Source: Planctomycetota bacterium
GTDB taxonomy: Bacteria > Planctomycetota > PLA2
Direction: 5' to 3'
NCBI GenBank assembly: GCA_027297745.1
Contig: JAPUHK010000074.1
Coordinates: 1-42,260 of the forward strand
DNA length: 42,260 bases
Shown: positions 33,679-40,996 of the stretch, in pieces
How the letters are laid out: the number at the start of each line of letters is the position of its first letter
Numbering within the stretch: the first letter of the stretch is position 1
Program-made: the position numbers and the translations under genes
The notes under the pieces: model-generated
The model's database searches: none
The model's input: only the letters and a program-made list of their open reading frames with translations
Told to the model about the DNA's origin: nothing

Positions 33679-35043
33679 ATGCGCACTCCTGCCGCGCGTC
33701 TGGTCATCCCGATCCTGCAGTACGAGGCGGCGCGCCTCACGCTGGATCCGTTCCTGCGGTGGGCGGAAGCCGGAGTGGGCGGCTTTTGCATCTTCGGTGC
33801 CGGCAAGCACCTGCCGGCCGTGCTCGCTCGGCTGCAGGAGGCCGCGCCGCATCCGCTCCTGTTCGTGGCCGACCTCGAACACGGCGCCGGGCAGCAGCTG
33901 CACGGCGGCACACACCATCCGCCCGCGGCCGCGTTGGATCAGGAGGCGGCGGCCGCCGCGGCCGCGCTGACCGCGCTCGAGGCGCGCGCGCAGGGCGTGA
34001 CGATGACCTTCGCCCCTGTCTGCGACGTGCTTACCGAGCCGCGCAACCCGATTCTCAACGCGCGCTGCTTCAGCGATCCGGTGGCCACGGCGCCGGTGTT
34101 TTGCCGCGCGGCGCGACGCACCGGCTTGCGCACGTGCGCCAAGCACTTCCCCGGTCACGGCGGCACGCGCGCGGACAGCCACAACGTCCTGCCGCACGTC
34201 GCCGACGACGCGGCCACGTGGGCCAAGCGCGACCTGCCTCCGTTCCAGGCGTGCTTCGATGCCGGCGTGGACGCCGTCATGAGCGCCCACATCGACATGC
34301 CGGCGCTGACGGGACAGCCCGGCCTGCCGGCCACGCTGTCCTCGCGCGTGATGACGGAGATCCTGCGCGAGGAGCTCGGCTTTGCCGGCACCGTCTTCAG
34401 CGACGCGTTGCTGATGGACGGTGTGCGCGGGAAGAGGGATGAAGGGGAGGTGGCCCTGGCCGCCTTCGCCGCGGGCTGCGACGTCTTGTTGGGGCCCCAC
34501 AAGCCGGGGGCCGTGCTGCGCGCCATCGAGGGGCTGCGCGGCCCGGGCCTCGAAAGCGCGTTGGCGCGCATCGACGCGCTTGCGAAACCGTTGGAGCCGG
34601 AGGTCGACCTGCCGCACGACGAGCTCGTGCCCGTGTTGCAGGCGGCCGCGGAGCGCTCCATCACCGCTTCGGGCGGCGTCGAAGCCGTGGGTCCGGGCCG
34701 CTACGCGCTGCGCATCCTCGACCTGCATGGAGAGGGCCGCGTGCTCGGCGAACGCAGCGGGTTCGCCTGGCGGAGCTACGGCCTCGACGGCCGGCTGTTG
34801 GAGGAGGAAGACCAGGGGCCCGGCCTCGGCGGGATCGTCTTGTGCGTGGCGCGGCGCGATAAGGCCTCGGGTGGACCCGTTGAGATCCCGTCCACGATCC
34901 GGCGTGTGATGCAGGACGCGGACCTGACACTCTTGTTTGGTCCGTCCTGGCTCGCCGAGGACGCCTCTGCCCCGTACTTGCATGCTCCAGGTGAGGACCC
35001 CTTCACCGTTGCCGCCATGCTGCGCCGGGCGCACGGCGCATGA
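33679..35043 (+). CDS. nagZ: Beta-N-acetylhexosaminidase, glycoside hydrolase family 3 (NagZ-like)
   Basis: 454 residues, no signal peptide, so probably cytoplasmic. NagZ removes GlcNAc from anhydroMurNAc-containing muropeptides. The GH3 signature is present: FVADLEHGAGQQL, then the NagZ acid/base loop KHFPGHGGTRADSHNVLPHV starting at Lys155, and the nucleophile Asp242 in TVFSDALLMDGV (commonly SDDLGM). The TIM barrel ends near residue 330. A C-terminal extension of about 120 residues follows (EVDLPHDELVPVLQAAAERSITASGG and beyond) with no motif I know; E. coli NagZ has only 341 residues. The position between anmK and the SSF transporter supports the salvage role. Its last bases overlap the next start (ATGA). 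Confidence 0.9.
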   Translation: MRTPAARLVIPILQYEAARLTLDPFLRWAEAGVGGFCIFGAGKHLPAVLARLQEAAPHPLLFVADLEHGAGQQLHGGTHHPPAAALDQEAAAAAAALTALEARAQGVTMTFAPVCDVLTEPRNPILNARCFSDPVATAPVFCRAARRTGLRTCAKHFPGHGGTRADSHNVLPHVADDAATWAKRDLPPFQACFDAGVDAVMSAHIDMPALTGQPGLPATLSSRVMTEILREELGFAGTVFSDALLMDGVRGKRDEGEVALAAFAAGCDVLLGPHKPGAVLRAIEGLRGPGLESALARIDALAKPLEPEVDLPHDELVPVLQAAAERSITASGGVEAVGPGRYALRILDLHGEGRVLGERSGFAWRSYGLDGRLLEEEDQGPGLGGIVLCVARRDKASGGPVEIPSTIRRVMQDADLTLLFGPSWLAEDASAPYLHAPGEDPFTVAAMLRRAHGA

Positions 35044-36788
35044 GCGACGTCGACTGGATCATCGTCGGCTTCTACATCGTGCTCGTCTGGGCTATCGGGT
35101 TCTGGCTCTCGCGCCGGGCCACGCGCTCGACGGCCGAGTTCTTCGCGTCCGGCCGGGGCCTGCCGTGGTGGTTGATCGGCACCTCGATGGCGGCCTCCGC
35201 GTTTTCTTCGGATACGCCGCACTACGTGGCGCGGCTGGCGCGCGAGTCCGGCGTGGCCCGCAACTGGGAGTGGTGGGGCGTCGGGATCGGCGGCGTGCTG
35301 GTGGCCTTCATCATCGCGCCGCTCTGGCGCCGCGTCGGCGTGCTGACGGACCTCGAGTTGATCGAGTTGCGCTACGGCGGCAAGGCGGCCGCCGCCCTGC
35401 GCGGGTTCCGCGCCGTGCACACGGGCCTCCTGTTCAACGTGCTGACCATGGCGGCACCGCTGGCCGGCATGCTGCTGGTGGTCGAAGCCGTGGTCCCGGA
35501 GTTCCCCGTGCAGGCGCTGCAGTTCGAGCTCGGAACGGCGCTCGTGCTGGCCACGGTCCTGTACTCTTTCTTCGGCGGCTTTTGGGGCGTCGTCGTCACC
35601 GATTTTCTGCAGTTCGTGATCGCCATGGTTGCGGCGGTCGTGCTGGCTGTGGTCGCCGTGGACCACGCCGGCGGCCTCGACCGAGTGCTGGAGGTGGCCG
35701 CCCGGAACGTGGAGCTGCAAGCCTTCGACTTCAGCGTGTCTTCTCCGGACCCGTGGACGGAGGGCCTGCTGCCCTTCCTGGTCTTCGCGCTGGTCCAGTG
35801 GTGGGCCTTCATGAACGCCGACGGCGGGGGCAAGCTCGTGCAGCGCATGGTGGCCGCCAAGAACGAGCGGCACGCCGTGTGGGGCACGCTGTGGTTCAAC
35901 GTCACGCATTACGCCCTGCGCACCTGGCCGTGGGTCATCGTGGGGCTCAGCTCGCTCGTGCTGCTGCCCGATATCGAGCCGCGCCTAGCCTACGCCGGCA
36001 CGGCCGCGCACGTGCTGCCCGCCGGCCTGCTAGGACTGTTCGTGGCCTCTTTCGTCGCGGCCTACATGTCGACGGTGGACACCCAGCTGAACTGGGGCTC
36101 CAGCTACCTGGTCCACGACCTCTACAGGCGCTTCCTCGTGCGCGGCCGCACGGAGAGCCACTACGTTGGAGTAGCACGTCTGTTCACGTTGCTCCTGGGC
36201 CTGGGCGCCGTGGGCATGCTCGCCCTCGGAGACAAGGAAGGCGGCGTCACGCAATACCTGCGGTTGGCCATGCGCATCGGCAGCGGCTACGGCATCGCCT
36301 TGCTCGCGCGCTGGTTCTGGTGGCGCGCCACCGCAGTGTCGGAGATCGTCGCCCTGGCCACGGCGTTTGCGGTGACCGTCGCCTATCACCCGAGGATTGG
36401 GCTCATGCCGGCCGGGCACGCGTACGCGTTGAAATTGCTCGTCACGGCCGGCATCACGGGCGCCGCCTGGTTGCTGAGCGTGCTGCTGTTGCGTGTGCGG
36501 GCGCCGGACGGCCTGGTCGACTTCTACAGGCGGGCGCGCCCGCCGGGCTGGTGGGGGCCCGTGGCGGCGCTCGCGCCGGACGTGCAGCGGCGCCGCTTGG
36601 ACGGTTGGCGCGCGGGCGTGTGCGGGCTGCTTCTGGTCTTCGGGCTCACTCTGGGGCTGGGCGGCTGGCTGCTGGGGGCGGCGGGAACTGGGGTGTGGGC
36701 CTGGCTGGCGGTGGCAGCTGCGGGAGGCCTCGGCGTGGCGTTTTCTGCTCGCGGTATCGGCCCGCAACAGGGCGCGGCAGGCCCGTAG
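35040..36788 (+). CDS. Sodium:solute symporter (SSF family), candidate amino-sugar importer
   Basis: 582 residues with about 14 membrane segments. The start ATG overlaps the nagZ stop. N-terminal WIIVGFYIVLVWAIGFWLSRRATRSTAEFFASGRGLPWWLIGTSMAASAFSSDTP is typical of SSF sugar transporters (the FF.AGR.L.WW..G.S motif). GLFVASFVAAYMSTVDTQLNWGSSYLVHDLYRRFL corresponds to the conserved Na+-site helix with its following loop. The family couples Na+ entry to import of sugars, sialic acid and other small solutes. As the last gene of a murQ-anmK-nagZ unit, it most likely imports MurNAc, anhydroMurNAc or a GlcNAc-anhydroMurNAc disaccharide. The substrate is inference from context. No AmpG gene or PTS component is in the window. 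Confidence 0.9.
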   Translation: MSDVDWIIVGFYIVLVWAIGFWLSRRATRSTAEFFASGRGLPWWLIGTSMAASAFSSDTPHYVARLARESGVARNWEWWGVGIGGVLVAFIIAPLWRRVGVLTDLELIELRYGGKAAAALRGFRAVHTGLLFNVLTMAAPLAGMLLVVEAVVPEFPVQALQFELGTALVLATVLYSFFGGFWGVVVTDFLQFVIAMVAAVVLAVVAVDHAGGLDRVLEVAARNVELQAFDFSVSSPDPWTEGLLPFLVFALVQWWAFMNADGGGKLVQRMVAAKNERHAVWGTLWFNVTHYALRTWPWVIVGLSSLVLLPDIEPRLAYAGTAAHVLPAGLLGLFVASFVAAYMSTVDTQLNWGSSYLVHDLYRRFLVRGRTESHYVGVARLFTLLLGLGAVGMLALGDKEGGVTQYLRLAMRIGSGYGIALLARWFWWRATAVSEIVALATAFAVTVAYHPRIGLMPAGHAYALKLLVTAGITGAAWLLSVLLLRVRAPDGLVDFYRRARPPGWWGPVAALAPDVQRRRLDGWRAGVCGLLLVFGLTLGLGGWLLGAAGTGVWAWLAVAAAGGLGVAFSARGIGPQQGAAGP

Positions 36789-36968
36789 GGAGCACCCAGG
36801 CGGATCTGTCTCACCTCCTGGCCTCGGGGCCCGAGATCTGCCTTGCAAAGGGCCCCTCGTTGTTCTTAGATACCGGGCCTGCCCGGATTCCGTAAACCCT
36901 GGGCAAGGCAGAGAATAGCGCGGCCGAGGGCCCGCAGCGAAGACCCTTAAGCGAGCAAGGAGGAACCC

Positions 36969-39224
36969 ATGGCGACAGCTAGAAAGCCCCTGGGCAGGGT
37001 TTGTGTGCTGATCGCGCTAGTGGCCACGGCATTCTGTCTCCAGACCAGCGCAGACGCGCAAGGAGACGAATTCGAGGCCGTCCTGAAGGACGGGCTCCGC
37101 CAGGTGCGGGCGGGTAACTATGAGGAGGGCATTCGCAAGCTGCGTCAGGCCCTCGCCATGGACCCGACCAGCGACCAGGTCATTGCCGCTCTCGGGCGCG
37201 CCGAATACGAAGCGATGTTGTCGGTTCTGGCCGCGGGCCGGCCCGCCGCCAACATCATGCGCGAGATTCTGGACCGCGCGGATCCCGTCCTGCCGGACAG
37301 GAAGTTCGACTGGGATGAGCTGAAGCGCCTGGTGATTACGACCGTCACCTCCGAGAGCTACGAAGAGCGCTTCGACGCCGGTCTGACACTCGGCCGCGTG
37401 TACGGCGAATACGCCGTGCCGGGGCTGGTCGCCTATCTCGGCTCCAGCAACACCGACCATAAGGTCAATGCGCAAATCACCCTGATGCAGCGCATCGGCA
37501 ACCAAGCGGTGCTGCCGTTGAACGAGGCGCTGCGCAGCAGCAACCCGAACGTGCGCCGCCTCGTGGCCGCCGCGCTGCAGAGGATCGGCGACATCCGCTC
37601 GTTGCCGGCGCTGGCCGGCGCCAGTGAGACGGACACGAACGAGAGCGCCCGCCGCGCCTCGACCCGTGCGCTCGAGTCGCTGACCCAGAAGTTCCCGGAG
37701 GCCGCCGGCCGCCGCGCCGCCGACCTCTACTTGTGGCTGTCGAACGGCTACTACAGCGATCTCTACCGCGTGAGGAGCTTCACCGACAAGCCGCTCGCGG
37801 TCTGGCACTGGAAGGACGGGCTCAAGTACACGCCGGCCCCGCGCCACATGTACACGATCGAGCTGGCGGAGGAGGCGGTCTACGACTCCCTGCGTCTCGA
37901 CCCGTCCAGCGCGGCTGCGCGCTCCTTGCTGGCGCGCGTGCTCGTGAGCGGCCACGCCGCTGCCGTCGCGGGCGCCGCGTTGACCGACGACGAGTCGGCG
38001 GCCAAGGCGAAGGCCGACAGCGCCTGGGTGCCCGGCGTCGTAGCGAGCCTCGGTTGGAACACACTCGGCCGCGCGCTGTCCGACAGCCTCGAGAGCGACG
38101 ACCACCAGGTCGCCGCCGCGCTGCTCGGCATCATGCCGGAGGTGTACGGCTCGGCCGACTTCAACGCGGAGAACCCCGTGGTGCGCGCCATGTACAACAA
38201 CGCGAACGTCGTGCGCTACTCGGCGGCGAACGCGGTGCTGCGCTTCAACGGCCACCGGCGCATCAGCGCCTTCCCCGATCCCGACGGCTTCCTGACGCTG
38301 GTCGGCGAGAGCATCGGGGCGGCCGTGCCGCGGCAGATCCTGGTCATCGACGCCGGCGACGTGCGGCGCAACAAGGTCCTGAACGAGCTGCAGAAGAACG
38401 GCTACATCTCTTACGACGCGCGCAGCGCCACGAGCGGCATCGTGCGGGCCGTCCGCTTCCAGGGCCTCGATCTGATCGTCCTGGCCGCCGAGCTGCCGGA
38501 CATGGAGGTGCTGGGCGCCATCGACCGGCTCAAGAAGGACGTGCGCACCAAGCACATCCCCATCGTGTTGCTGGCCGGTGCTGACCAGGCGGCGGACGAG
38601 GGCTGGCGCACCACCTATGAAGGCAAGGTCGACGGGATCACCTCGGTGCCGGAGGGCGTCGGCCTGCCCGCCGAAGCCTTCATGCGCACCATCATGGGTG
38701 CCTTCGGAGGGGCGCGGCCGGACGCGCAGGCGCGTTACGCGATCAGTGCCACCACGCTGACGTCTCTGGCCGGCACGGACACGGAGAACAGCCTGTTCGG
38801 CTGGGCCGCGTTGACCGAGACCGTGGCGAACGTCGTGGGCAGCGAGGCGCCGGCCGACGTCCAGCTCGCGGCCGTCAACGCGCTCGGCAACCTGGGCGAC
38901 GCGAGCGCGGTCGCCAAGCTGGGTGAGGTCTTCGGGAAGGGTGGCGACGCCGGCATGCGTGCGGCGGCTGGCAACGCGATCGCGGGCATCTGCCGTCGCG
39001 GCCAGGTCGTGCTCGATGACGCGACCTTCGGCGTGCTCTTGCGCGGCACGTCGGACAGTAACGCCGACGTGCGCATGGCGGCCTTCACGGCGCTGGGCTC
39101 GGCCGACCTGTCGGCCGCCCAGTCGATGAACGTGGCGCGCGCCAACCGTCCCGGCGAGGGCGGGGGTGCGGCCGTCGCCGAGGGCTGCGGTTGCGGTTGC
39201 GGCTGCGGTTGCGGCATGGAATAG
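36969..39224 (+). CDS. Exported HEAT-repeat protein with receiver-like domain and Cys-Gly tail
   Basis: 751 residues; GGAGG precedes ATG 36969. A signal peptide covers residues 1-31 (VCVLIALVATAFCLQTSADAQ). A TPR-like pair follows (LRQVRAGNYEEGIRKLRQALAMDPTSDQV), then HEAT repeats at about 130-230 (VPGLVAYLGSSNTDHKVNAQ, NPNVRRLVAAALQRIGD) and 625-735 (ADVQLAAVNALGNLGDASAV). Residues about 455-545 look like a CheY receiver: RQILVIDAGDVRRNKVLNEL, then LDLIVLAAELPDMEVLGAIDRL and HIPIVLLAG. The phosphorylated Asp is Ala506 here, and the conserved Thr/Ser and Lys are also missing. The protein ends EGCGCGCGCGCGME, with five alternating Cys. I know no family with this combination; probably periplasmic. 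Confidence 0.82.
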   Translation: MATARKPLGRVCVLIALVATAFCLQTSADAQGDEFEAVLKDGLRQVRAGNYEEGIRKLRQALAMDPTSDQVIAALGRAEYEAMLSVLAAGRPAANIMREILDRADPVLPDRKFDWDELKRLVITTVTSESYEERFDAGLTLGRVYGEYAVPGLVAYLGSSNTDHKVNAQITLMQRIGNQAVLPLNEALRSSNPNVRRLVAAALQRIGDIRSLPALAGASETDTNESARRASTRALESLTQKFPEAAGRRAADLYLWLSNGYYSDLYRVRSFTDKPLAVWHWKDGLKYTPAPRHMYTIELAEEAVYDSLRLDPSSAAARSLLARVLVSGHAAAVAGAALTDDESAAKAKADSAWVPGVVASLGWNTLGRALSDSLESDDHQVAAALLGIMPEVYGSADFNAENPVVRAMYNNANVVRYSAANAVLRFNGHRRISAFPDPDGFLTLVGESIGAAVPRQILVIDAGDVRRNKVLNELQKNGYISYDARSATSGIVRAVRFQGLDLIVLAAELPDMEVLGAIDRLKKDVRTKHIPIVLLAGADQAADEGWRTTYEGKVDGITSVPEGVGLPAEAFMRTIMGAFGGARPDAQARYAISATTLTSLAGTDTENSLFGWAALTETVANVVGSEAPADVQLAAVNALGNLGDASAVAKLGEVFGKGGDAGMRAAAGNAIAGICRRGQVVLDDATFGVLLRGTSDSNADVRMAAFTALGSADLSAAQSMNVARANRPGEGGGAAVAEGCGCGCGCGCGME

Positions 39225-39245
39225 CCGCCACAGGCTTTGGAGTGC

Positions 39246-39278
39246 AAAACCCCCGGTCGTCATGGCCGGGGGTTTTTT
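39246..39278 (+). terminator. Rho-independent terminator of the HEAT-repeat gene
   Basis: AAAACCCCCGG, a 9-base loop, then CCGGGGGTTTTTT. The stem is 7 bp of G:C extended by A:T pairs and followed by six T. It lies 22 bases after the stop and is the clearest terminator in the window; the flanking A-run lets it work in both directions. Confidence 0.92.
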
Positions 39279-39314
39279 CGTGGCAGCGGATGCGAACACG
39301 AACCCGCGGACGGA

Positions 39315-39386
39315 AGCAACAGATGGTTCGAACGGTAGGGCGGTGCCTCTATCTGTTGCTGCCGCCCTCGTGCTCGCTACCGTTCG
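39315..39386. other. Two interleaved perfect 10-bp inverted repeats at the acpS 3' end
   Basis: AGCAACAGAT (39315-39324) pairs with ATCTGTTGCT (39351-39360). CGAACGGTAG (39329-39338) pairs with CTACCGTTCG (39377-39386), which contains the acpS stop codon. GGGCGG (39338) can extend the second stem with CCGCCC (39362). The two stems cross, so they form a pseudoknot or exclude each other. Confidence 0.55.
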
Positions 39387-39751
39387 GCGATCGCGACGGC
39401 AGCCGCGGTCGAGCGCGAGTGGGTGATGCTGATGTGCCAGCGCTCGATACCCAACTCCTGCGCGCGCTCGGCGGTCTTGCCCTCGAGCTCCACGAACGGC
39501 GCTCCGCCGGGCCCGCGCAACACCGCGATCTCGCCGAAGGCCGCTCCGGCCATGCCCGTGCCCAACGCCTTCATCACGGCCTCTTTGGCCGCGAACTGCC
39601 CGGATACGTAGGCCGGGCCCTCCGCGGTGCGGGCCCGCGCCGCATCCTCGTCCGCGTGCAGGATGCGCCGCAGGAAGCTCTCGGCGCTGCGCTCCAGGAT
39701 CGCGGCCACGCGCGCCACATCCACGACGTCCAGGCCTAGGCCGACGATCAC
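39377..39751 (-). CDS. acpS: Holo-[acyl-carrier-protein] synthase
   Basis: 124 residues, the usual size. It transfers 4'-phosphopantetheine from CoA to acyl carrier protein. The two signature regions are present: the N-terminal IVGLGLDVVDVARV with the metal-binding Asp, and VSGQFAAKEAVMKALGTGMAG with the conserved FAAKEAxxKALGTG motif. The C-terminal WHISITHSRSTAAAVAIAE is also typical (HxSxTH). The start is GTG 39751, overlapping the stop of the pentapeptide gene in a GTGA arrangement, so it is the last of three coupled genes. Downstream interleaved inverted repeats start at its stop codon. Confidence 0.95.
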   Translation of the reverse strand: MIVGLGLDVVDVARVAAILERSAESFLRRILHADEDAARARTAEGPAYVSGQFAAKEAVMKALGTGMAGAAFGEIAVLRGPGGAPFVELEGKTAERAQELGIERWHISITHSRSTAAAVAIAER

Positions 39752-40182
39752 CGGGGGCCCTCGGACACCTTGATCAGCGCGCCGGAGAGATCGGCGCCGT
39801 CCAGCTTGGCGTCCGTAAGGTCCGCACCCTGCAGGTTCGCGTCGCGCAAGACCGCGTTTCGCAGGTCCGCGCCGTGCAGGTTGGCCACCGCCAGGTTGGC
39901 CCTGCGGAAATCCGCCCCGGCCGCCTTGACGCCGGTCAGGTTGGCGCCGAACAGGTCCGCCTCGCTCAGGTCCGCGCCCTCCAGCCGCGCGAACGAGAGG
40001 TTCGCGTCGGTCAGCTGCGCGGCGAACAACAACGCGTCGCGCAGGTCCGCCTCCCTCAGGTCGGCCCCCTTGAGCACGGCCAGGGAGAGGTTGACCTCGG
40101 TCAGCTTCTTCAGGCTCAGGTCAGCACCCGCCAGCCTTGCACGGACCAGGTTGTCGCCGGGGCCGATCGCGCGTTCCGTCAT
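39748..40182 (-). CDS. Pentapeptide-repeat protein
   Basis: 144 residues, of which about 120 are uninterrupted A(D/N)LXX-type five-residue repeats (ARLAGADLSLKKLTEVNLSL, GADLREADLRDALLFAAQLT, LHGADLRNAVLRDANLQGAD and so on), roughly 22-24 units. The fold is a right-handed quadrilateral beta-helix with Leu or Phe inside. There is no signal peptide, so it is cytoplasmic. Some members mimic DNA and bind gyrase (Qnr/MfpA), but this one lacks obvious loop insertions and its function is unknown. It overlaps the upstream coiled-coil gene (ATGA) and the downstream acpS (GTGA), so the three are translated together. Confidence 0.92.
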   Translation of the reverse strand: MTERAIGPGDNLVRARLAGADLSLKKLTEVNLSLAVLKGADLREADLRDALLFAAQLTDANLSFARLEGADLSEADLFGANLTGVKAAGADFRRANLAVANLHGADLRNAVLRDANLQGADLTDAKLDGADLSGALIKVSEGPR

Positions 40183-40661
40183 TGCGTCAGGTATCCCTTG
40201 ACGATGTCGTATGCGTCGCGCGCGCGCCGGTCGCTACGGTCTACCGGCGCCCCGGGCGCGAAGCGCACCTCTATCGGCTGGATGGCCTCGAGGCCCAGGA
40301 GATCGCGCAGCGTGCGGCTGCGGTCCAGGCCGTCCGTGTACTCGCGGCGGAGCTCCATCAGGTTGGCGCGCCGGTCCACGATCTGCCTGGCGTGGGCCAG
40401 CATCTCCTGTTGGGAGTCCTCGACGCGGTCTGCCAGGCGCGCCAGCAACGATCCTTCCAGGTAATCGAGGTAGGCCTCGAGCTGTTCCCGGTCGGTGCTG
40501 TGGATCTCCTCCCGCAGCTGCTCGACCAGCTTGGCATAGGCCTGCCGGCGGGCCTCGGGGGCTTTCTCCCGCTCGGTCTCGTGGTGGCGCCGGCGCGCCT
40601 TGCGGAGCAGGTTCTCCAGGCCCACGAGCCTCCGGACGGGGTCGCTCAGATGGTGCGACAT
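40179..40661 (-). CDS. Coiled-coil protein of unknown function
   Basis: 160 residues from ATG 40661, preceded by AAGGAG at 8-nt spacing on the minus strand. Nearly all is predicted helical and charged: LENLLRKARRRHHETEREKAPEARRQAYAKLVEQLREEI, then DREQLEAYLDYLEGSLLARLADRVEDSQQEMLAHARQIVDRRANLMELRREYTDGLDRS. The last 45 residues are less charged (LGLEAIQPIEVRFAPGAP, RRARDAYDIVKGYLTQ). No signal peptide or membrane segment. I do not recognise the family. As first gene of the unit with the pentapeptide protein and acpS it may form a complex with the pentapeptide protein; that is inference from coupling. Confidence 0.75.
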   Translation of the reverse strand: MSHHLSDPVRRLVGLENLLRKARRRHHETEREKAPEARRQAYAKLVEQLREEIHSTDREQLEAYLDYLEGSLLARLADRVEDSQQEMLAHARQIVDRRANLMELRREYTDGLDRSRTLRDLLGLEAIQPIEVRFAPGAPVDRSDRRARDAYDIVKGYLTQ

Positions 40662-40685
40662 CGACCCAACTCCTTATGGAAAAGG

Positions 40686-40691
40686 ACTGTA
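40686..40691 (-). promoter_or_regulatory. Putative -10 box (TACAGT) of the coiled-coil/pentapeptide/acpS unit
   Basis: TACAGT on the minus strand lies about 30 nt before ATG 40661. The expected leader of about 20 nt carries the AAGGAG ribosome site at 40670-40675. This contrasts with the leaderless pattern elsewhere. Confidence 0.4.
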
Positions 40692-40787
40692 CGGCGCACT
40701 ACCCCCGGGTTCAAGAGTGGCTCGGCTTGAGCCGATCTGTGATCCCTAGTGGTCGGGGTCCAATCCGGGTGAACCCTCGATCCCTGG

Positions 40788-40793
40788 TAGAAT
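40788..40793 (+). promoter_or_regulatory. Putative -10 box (TAGAAT) of the four-Cys miniprotein gene
   Basis: GGTAGAATC lies 29 nt before ATG 40817. The expected leader is about 15 nt and has no clear ribosome site. Confidence 0.35.
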
Positions 40794-40816
40794 CCCCCGG
40801 CCGCCGCAGGCTACGC

Positions 40817-40996
40817 ATGGGCAAGAAGAAAGACTGCTTCGGAAGCGAGACGTACGTCTGCATGACGCCCAACTGCCCCTACGCCGCCGAGTGCATCAAG
40901 GTGGTGTGGGGAAAGAAGTTGGAGCGCATCCTGGCCGGCAAGAACAAGCCGGCCCGCCCCCGTCTCAAGCGCAGCCGCCTCACCGTGGACGGCTGA
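40817..40996 (+). CDS. 59-residue four-cysteine basic miniprotein
   Basis: Starts at ATG 40817 inside a longer track ORF. The protein is MGKKKDCFGSETYVC and onward. Cys 7, 15, 20 and 26 are spaced C-x7-C-x4-C-x5-C (motif CMTPNCPYAAEC), then a basic tail (GKKLERILAGKNKPARPRLKRSR). Four close Cys and a very basic body suggest a small zinc-binding or iron-sulphur protein that touches nucleic acid or the ribosome; this is inference. Its 3' end overlaps the convergent HEAT-like gene by 17 bases. I do not recognise a named family. The upstream TAGAAT and the protein-like composition support it as a real gene. Confidence 0.65.
   Translation: MGKKKDCFGSETYVCMTPNCPYAAECIKVVWGKKLERILAGKNKPARPRLKRSRLTVDG

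Noticed and set aside
39186-39215. Hexamer repeat ggttgc resembling a short tandem-repeat locus
   Set aside because: It is the coding sequence for the Cys-Gly tail; not a CRISPR or an intergenic repeat.
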